Assembly: GCA_002395405.1 (NCBI GenBank)
Contig: DGWX01000069.1
Coordinates: forward strand, 1 to 7,419
DNA: 7,419 bases
Reading direction: 5' to 3'
DNA from: Christensenella sp. UBA4247
GTDB lineage: Bacteria > Bacillota > Clostridia > Christensenellales > CAG-1252
Made by a program: the position numbers and the translations under genes. Positions 1 through 5,553 of this stretch are shown piece by piece. The notes under the pieces were generated by a model, which saw only the letters and a program-made list of their open reading frames with translations, was not told the origin of the DNA and made no database searches. Positions within the stretch are counted from its first letter, which is position 1; each line of letters opens with the position of its first letter.

Positions 1-53
1 GCTATGCTTCGAGCGGTCGACACCCCTCGAGGTTCGACCTCCCGAGCGACAAC

Positions 54-80
54 AAAAAACCGCGGAGCTTTTCCGCGGTT
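54..80 (-). terminator. Intrinsic terminator of the tRNA-Ala gene
   Basis: Read on the minus strand, a 9-bp stem (AACCGCGGA paired with TCCGCGGTT) with a 5-nt loop is followed by six T. It begins 4 nt past the encoded CCA of the tRNA, so it ends that transcript. Confidence 0.85.
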
Positions 81-84
81 ATTT

Positions 85-160
85 TGGTGGAGATGAGGGG
101 GGTCGAACCCCTTACCTCTTGAATGCCATTCAAGCGCTCTACCAGTTGAGCTACACCCCC
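85..160 (-). tRNA. tRNA-Ala (anticodon GGC)
   Basis: The minus strand folds into a 76-nt cloverleaf with the 3' CCA encoded. The acceptor stem is GGGGGTG against CATCTCC with two G-U pairs. The D arm starts TAGCTCAA, the anticodon stem CTTGA/TCAAG closes the loop ATGGCAT, and the T loop is GGTTCGACC-like. The loop places GGC at positions 34-36, which reads GCC and GCU alanine codons. The A32-U38 loop pair seen here is a known feature of tRNA-Ala(GGC). The gene stands alone between its own promoter and terminator. Confidence 0.97.
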
Positions 161-171
161 AAGGCATTCTC

Positions 172-200
172 ATTATAGCAAGGATGGAGCGAGAGTGCAA
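172..200 (-). promoter_or_regulatory. Promoter of tRNA-Ala
   Basis: On the minus strand an extended -10, TGC-TATAAT (172-177), lies 11 bp before the tRNA 5' end. A weak -35, TTGCAC (195-200), is 17 bp upstream. Start of transcription is expected near 165. Confidence 0.6.
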
Positions 201-306
201 GCGTTTCGCGAAAAATTTATGTCGCTTTGTTTTCGCGGGAAGAAAAAGGCGGCTTTTCTGTTTTCGTTTCTTAAAAAAACGAGGACGGATCGATCGGTTT
301 CTATCG

Positions 307-915
307 TCAATCAGCGCTTGCGGTCGGATCCATTTCGTTCTTTTGCGACGATCCTTCAAGCCTTTTTTTGTTCGAGCGGCCGAAAAGCAATTTAAAAACA
401 GTGCGGACGAAAGGTTGAATGAAGAAAAGTTGCGTAAAGAAAGCAAAGGGAAAATTATAACAAACGAGTTTGAGCCAATTCGCGAGTAGGGTAAAGAAGC
501 GGAACCCGTGCGGCGCGCCGTAAGGATAATAGATCACGGCGGCGATGAGGCTCATTGAAGGACACATGATCGCGACGGTGGAACAAATGATCGACGTTTC
601 GAAAAGGACGGGGTGCGTTGTTCTCGGATCGAAGAGGCGAGTCGTAAGCTTAAACGAAAGGGGCGAACCGAGGAACATTTCGAGGGTATAAGCGAAGGCG
701 AATTCGACAAGGACGATCGCCCAAATCGGAAGGCTGCCTCCGAACGCGGGAACGCCTCCGAGCGCCCCGATCGCAGCGAGAACGTTCGCTTCTCCCGTCA
801 GGGAAAGAAACAGTGAACCGTTGATGACGTACAGGCTGTAAAACACGTACGCGTGGACGGTAATGATAACGGTGATCAGCGCGAAAATCGCTCTTTGTAT
901 TGTATTCTGCGGCAT
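307..915 (-). CDS. Four-helix membrane protein, DUF2798-like, function unknown
   Basis: The protein has 202 residues and four clear hydrophobic stretches at about 9-31, 62-83, 103-130 and 143-168, so it is an integral membrane protein with a short positively charged C-terminal tail (residues 179-190). The N-terminal segment IFALITVIITVHAYVFYSLY resembles the first helix of DUF2798-type membrane proteins, and a similar pattern recurs around MCPSMSLIAAVIYY (117-130). I call the family from memory of its look, so it is tentative. The start has a good ribosome binding site, GAAGGAG, about 5 nt before ATG. No catalytic motif is visible. It lies downstream of aroF in the same direction, but a strong terminator (969-1000) separates them, so it need not share that operon's role. 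No convincing terminator follows the gene; there is only a weak CGTTT/AAACG hairpin near 261-280. Confidence 0.72.
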   Translation of the reverse strand: MPQNTIQRAIFALITVIITVHAYVFYSLYVINGSLFLSLTGEANVLAAIGALGGVPAFGGSLPIWAIVLVEFAFAYTLEMFLGSPLSFKLTTRLFDPRTTHPVLFETSIICSTVAIMCPSMSLIAAVIYYPYGAPHGFRFFTLLANWLKLVCYNFPFAFFTQLFFIQPFVRTVFKLLFGRSNKKRLEGSSQKNEMDPTASAD

Positions 916-968
916 CTTGCTCCTTCGTAACGCGGCGAAGCGCCTATTTGGGAATGGTTTCGGCGGTC

Positions 969-1000
969 AAAAAAAAGCCGCTGCAAAGAATGCAACGGCT
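969..1000 (-). terminator. Intrinsic terminator after aroF, possibly an attenuator for the membrane-protein gene
   Basis: On the minus strand AGCCGTTGCA pairs with TGCAGCGGCT (10 bp including one U-G) around loop TTCTT, followed by eight T. It ends the pheA-aroF transcript. It also lies between a candidate promoter (1029-1058) and the start at 915. Confidence 0.88.
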
Positions 1001-1028
1001 GAACCATTATGCGCTCGGTTACGCAACT

Positions 1029-1058
1029 ATTGTATCAAACGCATTCGTTTTTTTGCAA
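1029..1058 (-). promoter_or_regulatory. Candidate promoter between aroF and its terminator
   Basis: On the minus strand TTGCAA (1053-1058) is 18 bp from an extended -10, TGA-TACAAT (1029-1034). A transcript starting near 1022 would meet the terminator at 969-1000 within about 25 nt. I see no other promoter-like sequence before the gene that starts at 915. Confidence 0.4.
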
Positions 1059-1068
1059 GCGAAAAAAC

Positions 1069-2100
1069 TTATCGGCAAAGATCCGCGATCTCTAAAATCA
1101 AGCGTTCGGATTTTTCCCAGCCGAGACAAGCGTCCGTTATGCTTTTCCCGTATATCCCCTCGCCGATCTTCTGCGCGCCGTCTTCAATATAGCTTTCGAT
1201 CATAAAACCTTTTACGAAGGAATGAAGTCCGGAATTGTAGCGCCTGCTTTGCAAAACTTCTTTTACGATGCGCTCTTGTTCGAAGGGATTTTTTCCGGAA
1301 TTGGAGTGATTGCAGTCGATGATGACGGCGGGGTTTTCAAGGTGGCGCTCCTCGTAAAGTTCGCGAAGAAGAATGAGATCCTCGTAATGATAATTCGGGT
1401 GTGTTCTGCCGTGTTTGTCCACGTAGCCGCGCAAAATCGCGTGGGCGAAGGGATTGCCCGTGGAATGCGCTTCCCACCCGCGATAAATGAAAGTGTGAGC
1501 GTGTTCCGCCGCCGTTATGGAATTCAGCATAACGGAGTAGTCGCCGCTCGTCGGGTTCTTCATTCCGACGGGGACGGAAATGCCGCTCGAAACGAGTCTG
1601 TGTTGTTGGTTTTCTACCGATCGCGCACCCACGGCAACGTAGGAGAGGAGATCGTCTAAGTATTTGTAATTTTCGGGATAAAGCATCTCGTCCGCGCAGG
1701 TAAATCCCGTTTCTCGAATCGCGCGAAGATGAAGCTCGCGGATCGCGATCAACCCTTTGAGCATATCGGGCTTTTCGGTCGGATTGGGTTGATGTAACAT
1801 TCCTTTATATCCGTCGCCCGTGGTTCGGGGCTTATTCGTGTAAATACGGGGAATGATAAAGATTTTGTCTTTTACCTTTTCCCGAAGAGTGGCAAGGCGC
1901 GTTACGTAATCGAGAACGCTCTCTTCCGAGTCGGCGGAACACGGCCCGATAATGAGAACGAGCTTATCCTCTTTGCCCGATAAAATTCGTTTAAGTTCAG
2001 CGTCTCGCCTTTCGAAGATTTCCGTCAGTTTGGCGTCCATCGGATAGGCTTCCTTGATCTCAACGGGCAGCGCGAGCTTTCTTTCGAAAAGTAAATTCAT
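1069..2100 (-). CDS. aroF: 3-deoxy-7-phosphoheptulonate (DAHP) synthase, class I
   Basis: The enzyme condenses phosphoenolpyruvate and erythrose 4-phosphate to DAHP, the first step of the shikimate pathway, in the cytoplasm. The 343-residue length matches the E. coli AroF/AroG/AroH family (about 350). Visible motifs are IGPCSAD (51-57), PRIYTNKPRTTGDGYKG (84-100), GARSVENQQHR (158-168), VGMKNPTSGD (178-187), DCNHSNSGK (262-270) and YGKSITDACLGW (317-328). By alignment with AroG the metal ligands should be Cys54, His265, Glu302 and Asp323, all present. The symbol is generic; sequence alone does not say which aromatic amino acid inhibits it. It follows pheA by 12 nt, with its ribosome binding site overlapping the pheA stop, so it is co-transcribed under the Phe attenuator. 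ATG at 2100 is chosen because of that strong AAGGAGG. Confidence 0.96.
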   Translation of the reverse strand: MNLLFERKLALPVEIKEAYPMDAKLTEIFERRDAELKRILSGKEDKLVLIIGPCSADSEESVLDYVTRLATLREKVKDKIFIIPRIYTNKPRTTGDGYKGMLHQPNPTEKPDMLKGLIAIRELHLRAIRETGFTCADEMLYPENYKYLDDLLSYVAVGARSVENQQHRLVSSGISVPVGMKNPTSGDYSVMLNSITAAEHAHTFIYRGWEAHSTGNPFAHAILRGYVDKHGRTHPNYHYEDLILLRELYEERHLENPAVIIDCNHSNSGKNPFEQERIVKEVLQSRRYNSGLHSFVKGFMIESYIEDGAQKIGEGIYGKSITDACLGWEKSERLILEIADLCR

Positions 2101-2107
2101 ATCATCT

Positions 2108-2114
2108 CCTCCTT
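2108..2114 (-). promoter_or_regulatory. aroF ribosome binding site overlapping the pheA stop codon
   Basis: AAGGAGG on the minus strand shares two bases with the pheA TAA (2113-2115) and is 7 nt from the aroF ATG. This suggests translational coupling and fixes the aroF start. Confidence 0.8.
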
Positions 2115-2955
2115 ATATTTCTTGGTCGGGAACGAAGCGTCCCGCGATTTTTGCGTCCGTGCAATAGGGGGCGAGATCGCCCAAAAGCTCTTTTTCTTTA
2201 TTCCCCCTTGCGCCTCCTTCGATCTCCGCGTAAAAATAATATTGCCATGCTTTCTTTTTCAAGGGGCGAGAGCGGAGCGATTGTAAGTTGTATCCGCCTT
2301 TCGCGATCGCTCCGAGGACGGCAGCCAAAGCGCCCGAAACGTCGCGGACGGCAAAAAACAAGATGCAGTTCTCCTTTGCCTTTTCGAGGACGTTTTCTTT
2401 CCCGAGAACGGCGAACTTAGTCGCGTTTTCGCTTGACGACGAAATATTTTCTTCGAGAAGGTCAAGCCCGTACAGCTCGGCGCATTCGCGGCCGGCGATC
2501 GCCGCAACGGTGGGGTCTTTTAAATTGGCAACGGTTTTCGCCGCGAAGGCCGTGTTCTCCGAGGTGATCTCGCGAAAGCGATGTTTCGCAATATACTCCG
2601 CGCATTGCGAAAGCGCTTGCGGATGGCTGATAACGGATAATACGCCATCTAACGTAGCGCCCTTTATCCCAATGAGGTTTTGGACAACGCGCATGGAATA
2701 AACGCCTTGAACGAGAAGCTTTCCCCGATAGATCTCGTCCGTAACGGAGGCTACTTCGCCCGCATAACTGTTTTCAATGGGTAATACGGTTCGATCCGCT
2801 TCTCCGAACAGCGTCTTTTCATAAGCCTCTTTGAAACTGTCGCAGGGGAGAAGGATAGCACTCGGGAAAATACGCTTGGCGGCGGCTTCCGAAAAGGACC
2901 CCGCCGTTCCGCAAAAGGAAACGCGCTTGATTTCGTTTTCTGTTTTTTCAGTCAT
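2113..2955 (-). CDS. pheA: Prephenate dehydratase, monofunctional
   Basis: It converts prephenate to phenylpyruvate, the committed step to phenylalanine. The 280 residues match stand-alone dehydratases; there is no chorismate mutase domain. The catalytic region (about 10-190) shows GTAGSFSE (16-23), PIENSYAGEV (59-68), SHPQALSQC (110-118), AAIAGRECAELYGL (151-164) and NATKF (177-181). The last is the usual N-x-T-R-F catalytic motif with Lys for Arg; the catalytic Thr179 is kept. A C-terminal ACT domain (about 197-275) carries GAL (208-210) and RSRP (228-231), where the Phe-binding motifs GALV and ESRP normally sit. The glutamate of ESRP is Arg here, so feedback binding may differ, though this could be a subfamily trait. 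The ATG at 2955 has AAGGAGG 4 nt upstream. It is the first enzyme gene of the operon, directly behind the attenuator. Confidence 0.96.
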   Translation of the reverse strand: MTEKTENEIKRVSFCGTAGSFSEAAAKRIFPSAILLPCDSFKEAYEKTLFGEADRTVLPIENSYAGEVASVTDEIYRGKLLVQGVYSMRVVQNLIGIKGATLDGVLSVISHPQALSQCAEYIAKHRFREITSENTAFAAKTVANLKDPTVAAIAGRECAELYGLDLLEENISSSSENATKFAVLGKENVLEKAKENCILFFAVRDVSGALAAVLGAIAKGGYNLQSLRSRPLKKKAWQYYFYAEIEGGARGNKEKELLGDLAPYCTDAKIAGRFVPDQEI

Positions 2956-2984
2956 AAAACCTCCTTTTGTTCTTCCGCTTAAAT

Positions 2985-3023
2985 AAAAAAACCGCTACTT
3001 TTTCGAAAATCAAAAGTAGCGGT
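2985..3023 (-). terminator. Attenuator terminator before pheA
   Basis: On the minus strand ACCGCTACTTTT (3012-3023) pairs perfectly over 12 bp with AAAAGTAGCGGT (2991-3002) around a 9-nt loop, then a run of seven T (2985-2991, the first belonging to the stem). It sits between the leader peptide and the pheA ribosome binding site, so pheA transcription depends on reading through it. Confidence 0.92.
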
Positions 3024-3059
3024 GCGTTTATAGAGTAATTACTCGATCAACACATCGCT
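3018..3059 (-). promoter_or_regulatory. Antiterminator (2:3) structure of the Phe attenuator
   Basis: On the minus strand AGCGATGTGTT (3049-3059), at the end of the leader peptide gene, can pair with AACGCACCGCT (3018-3028): 10 of 11 positions, one of them U-G, with one A-C mismatch. The second strand contains the first six bases of the terminator's 5' arm, so the two folds exclude each other. A small GAGT-AATT-ACTC hairpin (3033-3044) sits inside the loop. The first strand would be covered by a ribosome at the leader stop codon (3047-3049) and left free by one stalled at the Phe codons (3068-3076). Confidence 0.7.
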
Positions 3060-3100
3060 TGCGGCGTAAAGAAAAAGCTTGCGGTATAACGGAACAACAT
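3047..3100 (-). CDS. Phenylalanine leader peptide (attenuator peptide)
   Basis: A 17-codon reading frame encodes MLFRYTASFFFTPQAMC, with four Phe, three of them consecutive (codons 9-11), and one Tyr. AGGAG (3107-3111) lies 6 nt before the ATG, and the start is about 22 nt after the predicted transcription start. It is followed at once by antiterminator and terminator structures and then by pheA. The likely role is a Phe sensor: with enough charged tRNA-Phe the ribosome reaches the stop and the terminator forms; with too little it stalls at FFF and pheA-aroF are transcribed. The SFFFTP segment recalls E. coli PheL, which also has FFF runs near a final TFP. That similarity is functional and may be convergent. 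Confidence 0.82.
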   Translation of the reverse strand: MLFRYTASFFFTPQAMC

Positions 3101-3128
3101 ATCGTTCTCCTACTGATTTGATAGTTTA

Positions 3129-3158
3129 ATCTTACGCTTGCGGATCGTTTTTTGTCAA
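3129..3158 (-). promoter_or_regulatory. Promoter of the leader-pheA-aroF operon
   Basis: On the minus strand a perfect -35, TTGACA (3153-3158), and -10, TAAGAT (3129-3134), are 18 bp apart. An A/T-rich stretch (3159-3179) lies just upstream like an UP element. Start of transcription is expected near 3122. Confidence 0.85.
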
Positions 3159-3220
3159 TATTTTTCAAAAAATATTTTTCATTCGAGCGAAAAAACATTC
3201 GATTCGGGCGAAAAGCCCCA

Positions 3221-3249
3221 TTGTAATTCGTTGTTTAAGATGCTATAAT
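3221..3249 (+). promoter_or_regulatory. Promoter of the beta-CASP hydrolase gene
   Basis: TTGTAA (3221-3226) and TATAAT (3244-3249) are separated by 17 bp, with a TGC extension before the -10. Start is expected near 3256, giving a leader of about 30 nt. It diverges from the pheA promoter. Confidence 0.82.
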
Positions 3250-3277
3250 AATAATAGGATTCGCGCGATTGCGCGTC

Positions 3278-3283
3278 GGAGGA
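3278..3283 (+). promoter_or_regulatory. Ribosome binding site fixing the start at 3287
   Basis: GGAGGA lies 3 nt before ATG 3287. The upstream in-frame TTG at 3269 would place this site inside the gene and has no comparable site of its own. Confidence 0.75.
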
Positions 3284-3286
3284 CGT

Positions 3287-4879
3287 ATGTTTCTGACATT
3301 TTACGGTGCGGCAAGAGAAGTTACGGGTAGTTGTTTTTTGCTCGAAGTATCGGGAAAAAAGGTATTGATCGATTGCGGGCTCAGGCAGGGTGCGGACGTG
3401 TTCGACGGAGATGACGACGGTTTTTCCTTTAACGCGGAAGAGATCGATCTCGTTCTTTTAACGCACGCGCATATCGATCATAGCGGCAGACTTCCTCTTT
3501 TGTATAAAAAAGGATTTCGCGGTGAAATTCTTATGACTTCCGCCACGCGCGCGCTTTGCCGCATTATGCTTCTTGACAGCGCGCATATTCAGGAAAGCGA
3601 CGCGGAATATAAAAATCGAAAGGGAAAGAGAAGCGGCGAATTTCAAATCGAACCGCTCTACACGACGGAAGACGCGGAAAAAGTCGCGCGGCATTTCGTG
3701 GCCTCTGAATACGGAGAAAAGATAACGCCTTTCGAAGGCTTGACCGTAACTTTTACGGACGCGGGACATTTGCTTGGATCCTCTTCCGTAACCGTGGAAG
3801 CGTCGGAGGGCGGACAGACGAAAAAACTCGTTTTTTCGGGCGATATCGGCAATTCCGACCAGCCGCTTTTGAACGATCCCGTTTATTTGAAAGAAGCCGA
3901 TTACGTCGTTATGGAATCCACGTATGCCGATCGGCTGCACGATAAAAACGAAAGCGCCGAAGACGCGCTCGCTTCGATCATTCAGTCCACTTTGGACGCA
4001 GGCGGAAACCTTGTGATCCCCTCGTTTGCCGTAGGGCGTACGCAAGAGATCCTTTATTTTATTCGGAATATAAAAAAATACGGAAAGGTAAAAGGACATA
4101 ACGGATTCCCCGTCGTCGTGGATAGCCCGCTCGCAGTGGACGCAACGAATATCTTCGGAGAAGTATCCGATCGATATTACGACGAAGAGGCTCGCGCGCT
4201 TCTTGCCCAAGGGATCAACCCGATCGGCTTCGAAGGTCTCTCCGTTGCGGTAACGACGGAAGAAAGCCGCGCGATCAACGAAGACGATACCCCCAAAATC
4301 GTAATTTCCGCGAGCGGAATGTGCGAGGCGGGCAGGATCCGCCACCATTTGAAACACAACCTTTGGAAAAAAGAATGCACCGTTCTTTTCGTCGGTTATC
4401 AAGCGATCGGAACGCTCGGACACGCTCTCGTAAACGGCGCGAAACGCGTTCGTATTTTCGGAGAAGATATTTTGGTAAACGCGCGAATTTTGTCCCTCGG
4501 AAGCACGAGTTCTCACGCAGATCGCGTGGGACTGATGCGCTGGCTGGACTCTTTCGATACCCGTCCCGAAAGAGTGTTCGTAGTTCATGGCGGCGGCGAC
4601 AATACCGAAAAATGGGCGGACGACGTCCGTAAGCAATTCGGCTATAACGCGGTCGCGCCTCTCTTTGCGGAAAAGTACGATCTGATCTCGAACGAGCGCA
4701 TAAAAGAAGGATACGTTCCCGAGAAGCGTTCGCGCTTGACTCCCAATACCGTGTATAAATATCTTTTGGAATCGGGCGGCAGGATCGGCGAACTGATCCA
4801 AAATTTCAGCGGAAGAACAAATTCCGAAACGAAGCGCTTTACGCGCGAGCTGGACGAACTTTTCAAAAAGTATTCATAA
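3287..4879 (+). CDS. Metallo-beta-lactamase fold hydrolase of the beta-CASP family (RNase/CPSF-like)
   Basis: The 531-residue protein has the two-zinc motifs HAHIDHSG (60-67), DAGHLLGS (158-165) and SGDIG (184-188, Asp186). It also has the beta-CASP motifs: A in MESTYADR (Glu210), B in SGMCEAGRIRHH (His353 or His354) and C in SSHAD (His410). The segment TVLFVGYQAIGTLG just after motif B is typical of the RNA-specificity region. Known relatives act on RNA (archaeal and eukaryotic CPSF73-type endo- or exonucleases); for bacterial members of this group the substrate is often unknown, so RNA cleavage here is inference. Every catalytic motif is present, so it should be active. No signal peptide is seen. 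It is transcribed alone from its own promoter and ends at a terminator; no partner gene is adjacent. Start chosen at ATG 3287 rather than TTG 3269 because of the ribosome binding site. Confidence 0.93.
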   Translation: MFLTFYGAAREVTGSCFLLEVSGKKVLIDCGLRQGADVFDGDDDGFSFNAEEIDLVLLTHAHIDHSGRLPLLYKKGFRGEILMTSATRALCRIMLLDSAHIQESDAEYKNRKGKRSGEFQIEPLYTTEDAEKVARHFVASEYGEKITPFEGLTVTFTDAGHLLGSSSVTVEASEGGQTKKLVFSGDIGNSDQPLLNDPVYLKEADYVVMESTYADRLHDKNESAEDALASIIQSTLDAGGNLVIPSFAVGRTQEILYFIRNIKKYGKVKGHNGFPVVVDSPLAVDATNIFGEVSDRYYDEEARALLAQGINPIGFEGLSVAVTTEESRAINEDDTPKIVISASGMCEAGRIRHHLKHNLWKKECTVLFVGYQAIGTLGHALVNGAKRVRIFGEDILVNARILSLGSTSSHADRVGLMRWLDSFDTRPERVFVVHGGGDNTEKWADDVRKQFGYNAVAPLFAEKYDLISNERIKEGYVPEKRSRLTPNTVYKYLLESGGRIGELIQNFSGRTNSETKRFTRELDELFKKYS

Positions 4880-4905
4880 TTCTTTCTTTTGTTCGGAAAA
4901 ATAGG

Positions 4906-4935
4906 AAAAAACCGAAGCGTTTGCTTCGGTTTTTT
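4906..4935. terminator. Bidirectional intrinsic terminator between converging genes
   Basis: A 13-bp perfect stem (4906-4918 with 4923-4935) is closed by loop GTTT. It has A6 on the left arm and T6 on the right, so it gives a U-tract on both strands. It ends the plus-strand hydrolase (stop 4879) and the minus-strand zinc-finger gene (stop 4948). Confidence 0.92.
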
Positions 4936-4947
4936 CGTTTTATTTTT

Positions 4948-5451
4948 TTATTGAAGAGAGTTTATGTAAGTGTTGATTTGCTCGAGATTTTTCTCCCACG
5001 CTTTTTCCTCTTTTTTGTATTTTAAACCGCGTATTATGGAAATAATAGCAATAACCGGTGTCAATACGATTCCCAATAAAAATTCGATCAGATAAATCCA
5101 GAACCACATATTCGGAGTCGCGATGATTCCTACGCCTTTATTGAAACAACAATAAACGTTCGGCAAACCCATTAAAAGCAGTCCCAGGAAAAGATAGCCG
5201 ATGCTTTTTTCTATTAAAGTAAACATGACTATAACCCCTGCAAGGTAGAGTATGAGAGCGATGCCCATGTAAATAAATTGAATTGAAAAAGCTTTTTTCC
5301 AAGCTGCAATGTTTTGGTTACATGCCGTTTGGAAACAAGAAGGACAAACTTTTGCGCCGTTCAAATAACAAGTACAGTCATTGCAAATGTATGCGCCGCA
5401 ATTTGTGCAACGTGCCGTGGCTTCCCGTTCATGATGATGTATGCATTCCAT
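4948..5451 (-). CDS. B-box-like zinc-finger membrane protein, function unknown
   Basis: The 167-residue protein opens with a compact two-zinc pattern: C3-x2-H6, C15-x2-C18, C23-x2-C26 and C36-x2-C39. This matches the B-box-like zinc ribbons found at the N-termini of some bacterial membrane proteins. Three hydrophobic stretches follow, at about 57-80, 83-103 and 116-140, then a charged, probably helical tail (144-167). The zinc domain is therefore likely cytoplasmic and may bind a protein or nucleic acid; nothing shows which. AAGGAG lies 11 nt before the ATG, rather far. The gene is visibly more AT-rich than pheA, aroF and eda. It diverges from a small XRE regulator, and its promoter contains an inverted repeat that fits an operator for that regulator. 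No enzyme motif is visible. Confidence 0.82.
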   Translation of the reverse strand: MECIHHHEREATARCTNCGAYICNDCTCYLNGAKVCPSCFQTACNQNIAAWKKAFSIQFIYMGIALILYLAGVIVMFTLIEKSIGYLFLGLLLMGLPNVYCCFNKGVGIIATPNMWFWIYLIEFLLGIVLTPVIAIISIIRGLKYKKEEKAWEKNLEQINTYINSLQ

Positions 5452-5488
5452 ATTCTTCTGTTCTCCTTTTTTTGGGAATATATTCTTT

Positions 5489-5518
5489 ATTATATTCTAA
5501 CCAACAGTTAGAAGTCAA
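5489..5518 (-). promoter_or_regulatory. Promoter of the zinc-finger membrane protein
   Basis: On the minus strand TTGACT (5513-5518) and TATAAT (5489-5494) are 18 bp apart. The whole spacer is filled by an inverted repeat. Start is expected near 5482, about 30 nt before the gene. Confidence 0.8.
5495..5513. promoter_or_regulatory. Putative operator 1 (7-bp inverted repeat)
   Basis: TTCTAAC-CAACA-GTTAGAA is a perfect 7-bp inverted repeat with a 5-bp gap. It occupies the spacer of the minus-strand promoter exactly and touches its -35. A dimer of a small HTH protein could bind here and block RNA polymerase. Confidence 0.68.
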
Positions 5519-5526
5519 GTCAAAAA

Positions 5527-5541
5527 CTAACTTATAGTTAT
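5527..5541. promoter_or_regulatory. Putative operator 2 (related inverted repeat)
   Basis: CTAAC-TTATA-GTTAT repeats the core of operator 1 (CTAAC-N5-GTTAG) with one changed outer base. Its centre (5534) is 30 bp, about three helical turns, from that of operator 1 (5504). It lies 12 bp before the XRE start codon and overlaps the only -10-like sequences for that gene (TATAGT 5533-5538, TATAAA 5539-5544), which suggests autoregulation. Confidence 0.55.
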
Positions 5542-5553
5542 AAAATCGAAAAT

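Noticed and set aside
1..53. A TTCGA loop with GAGG/CCTC stem at the left edge, considered as the 3' part of another tRNA
   Set aside because: The flanking bases do not complete a T arm of 5 bp plus a 7-nt loop, and there is no matching acceptor end or CCA. I see nothing I can support in these bases.
85..160. tRNA-Ala as an integration site for a mobile element
   Set aside because: No integrase gene and no repeated copy of the tRNA 3' end is present in the window.
969..1007. A short frame starting ATG GTT CAG across the terminator (minus strand), considered as a second leader peptide
   Set aside because: It has only a poor GAG-like ribosome binding site, does not stop near the terminator, and carries no run of a regulatory amino acid before the hairpin.
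3057..3143. Three copies of GCTTGCGG (3057-3064, 3077-3084, 3136-3143) in the pheA control region, considered as operator repeats
   Set aside because: The same 8-mer also occurs inside genes (near 316, 2613, 6088 and 6474), so it looks like a common word of this genome rather than a specific site.
3269..3286. TTG start adding six residues (RVGGR region) to the beta-CASP protein
   Set aside because: The added codons contain the GGAGGA ribosome binding site for the ATG at 3287, and MFLTFYGAAREVTGS is a natural family N-terminus.
3458..4801. A long open frame on the minus strand (447 codons) opposite the beta-CASP gene
   Set aside because: It lacks family motifs, has a low-complexity F/R-rich composition, and is antisense to a gene with every catalytic motif. 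Such frames arise from codon bias.
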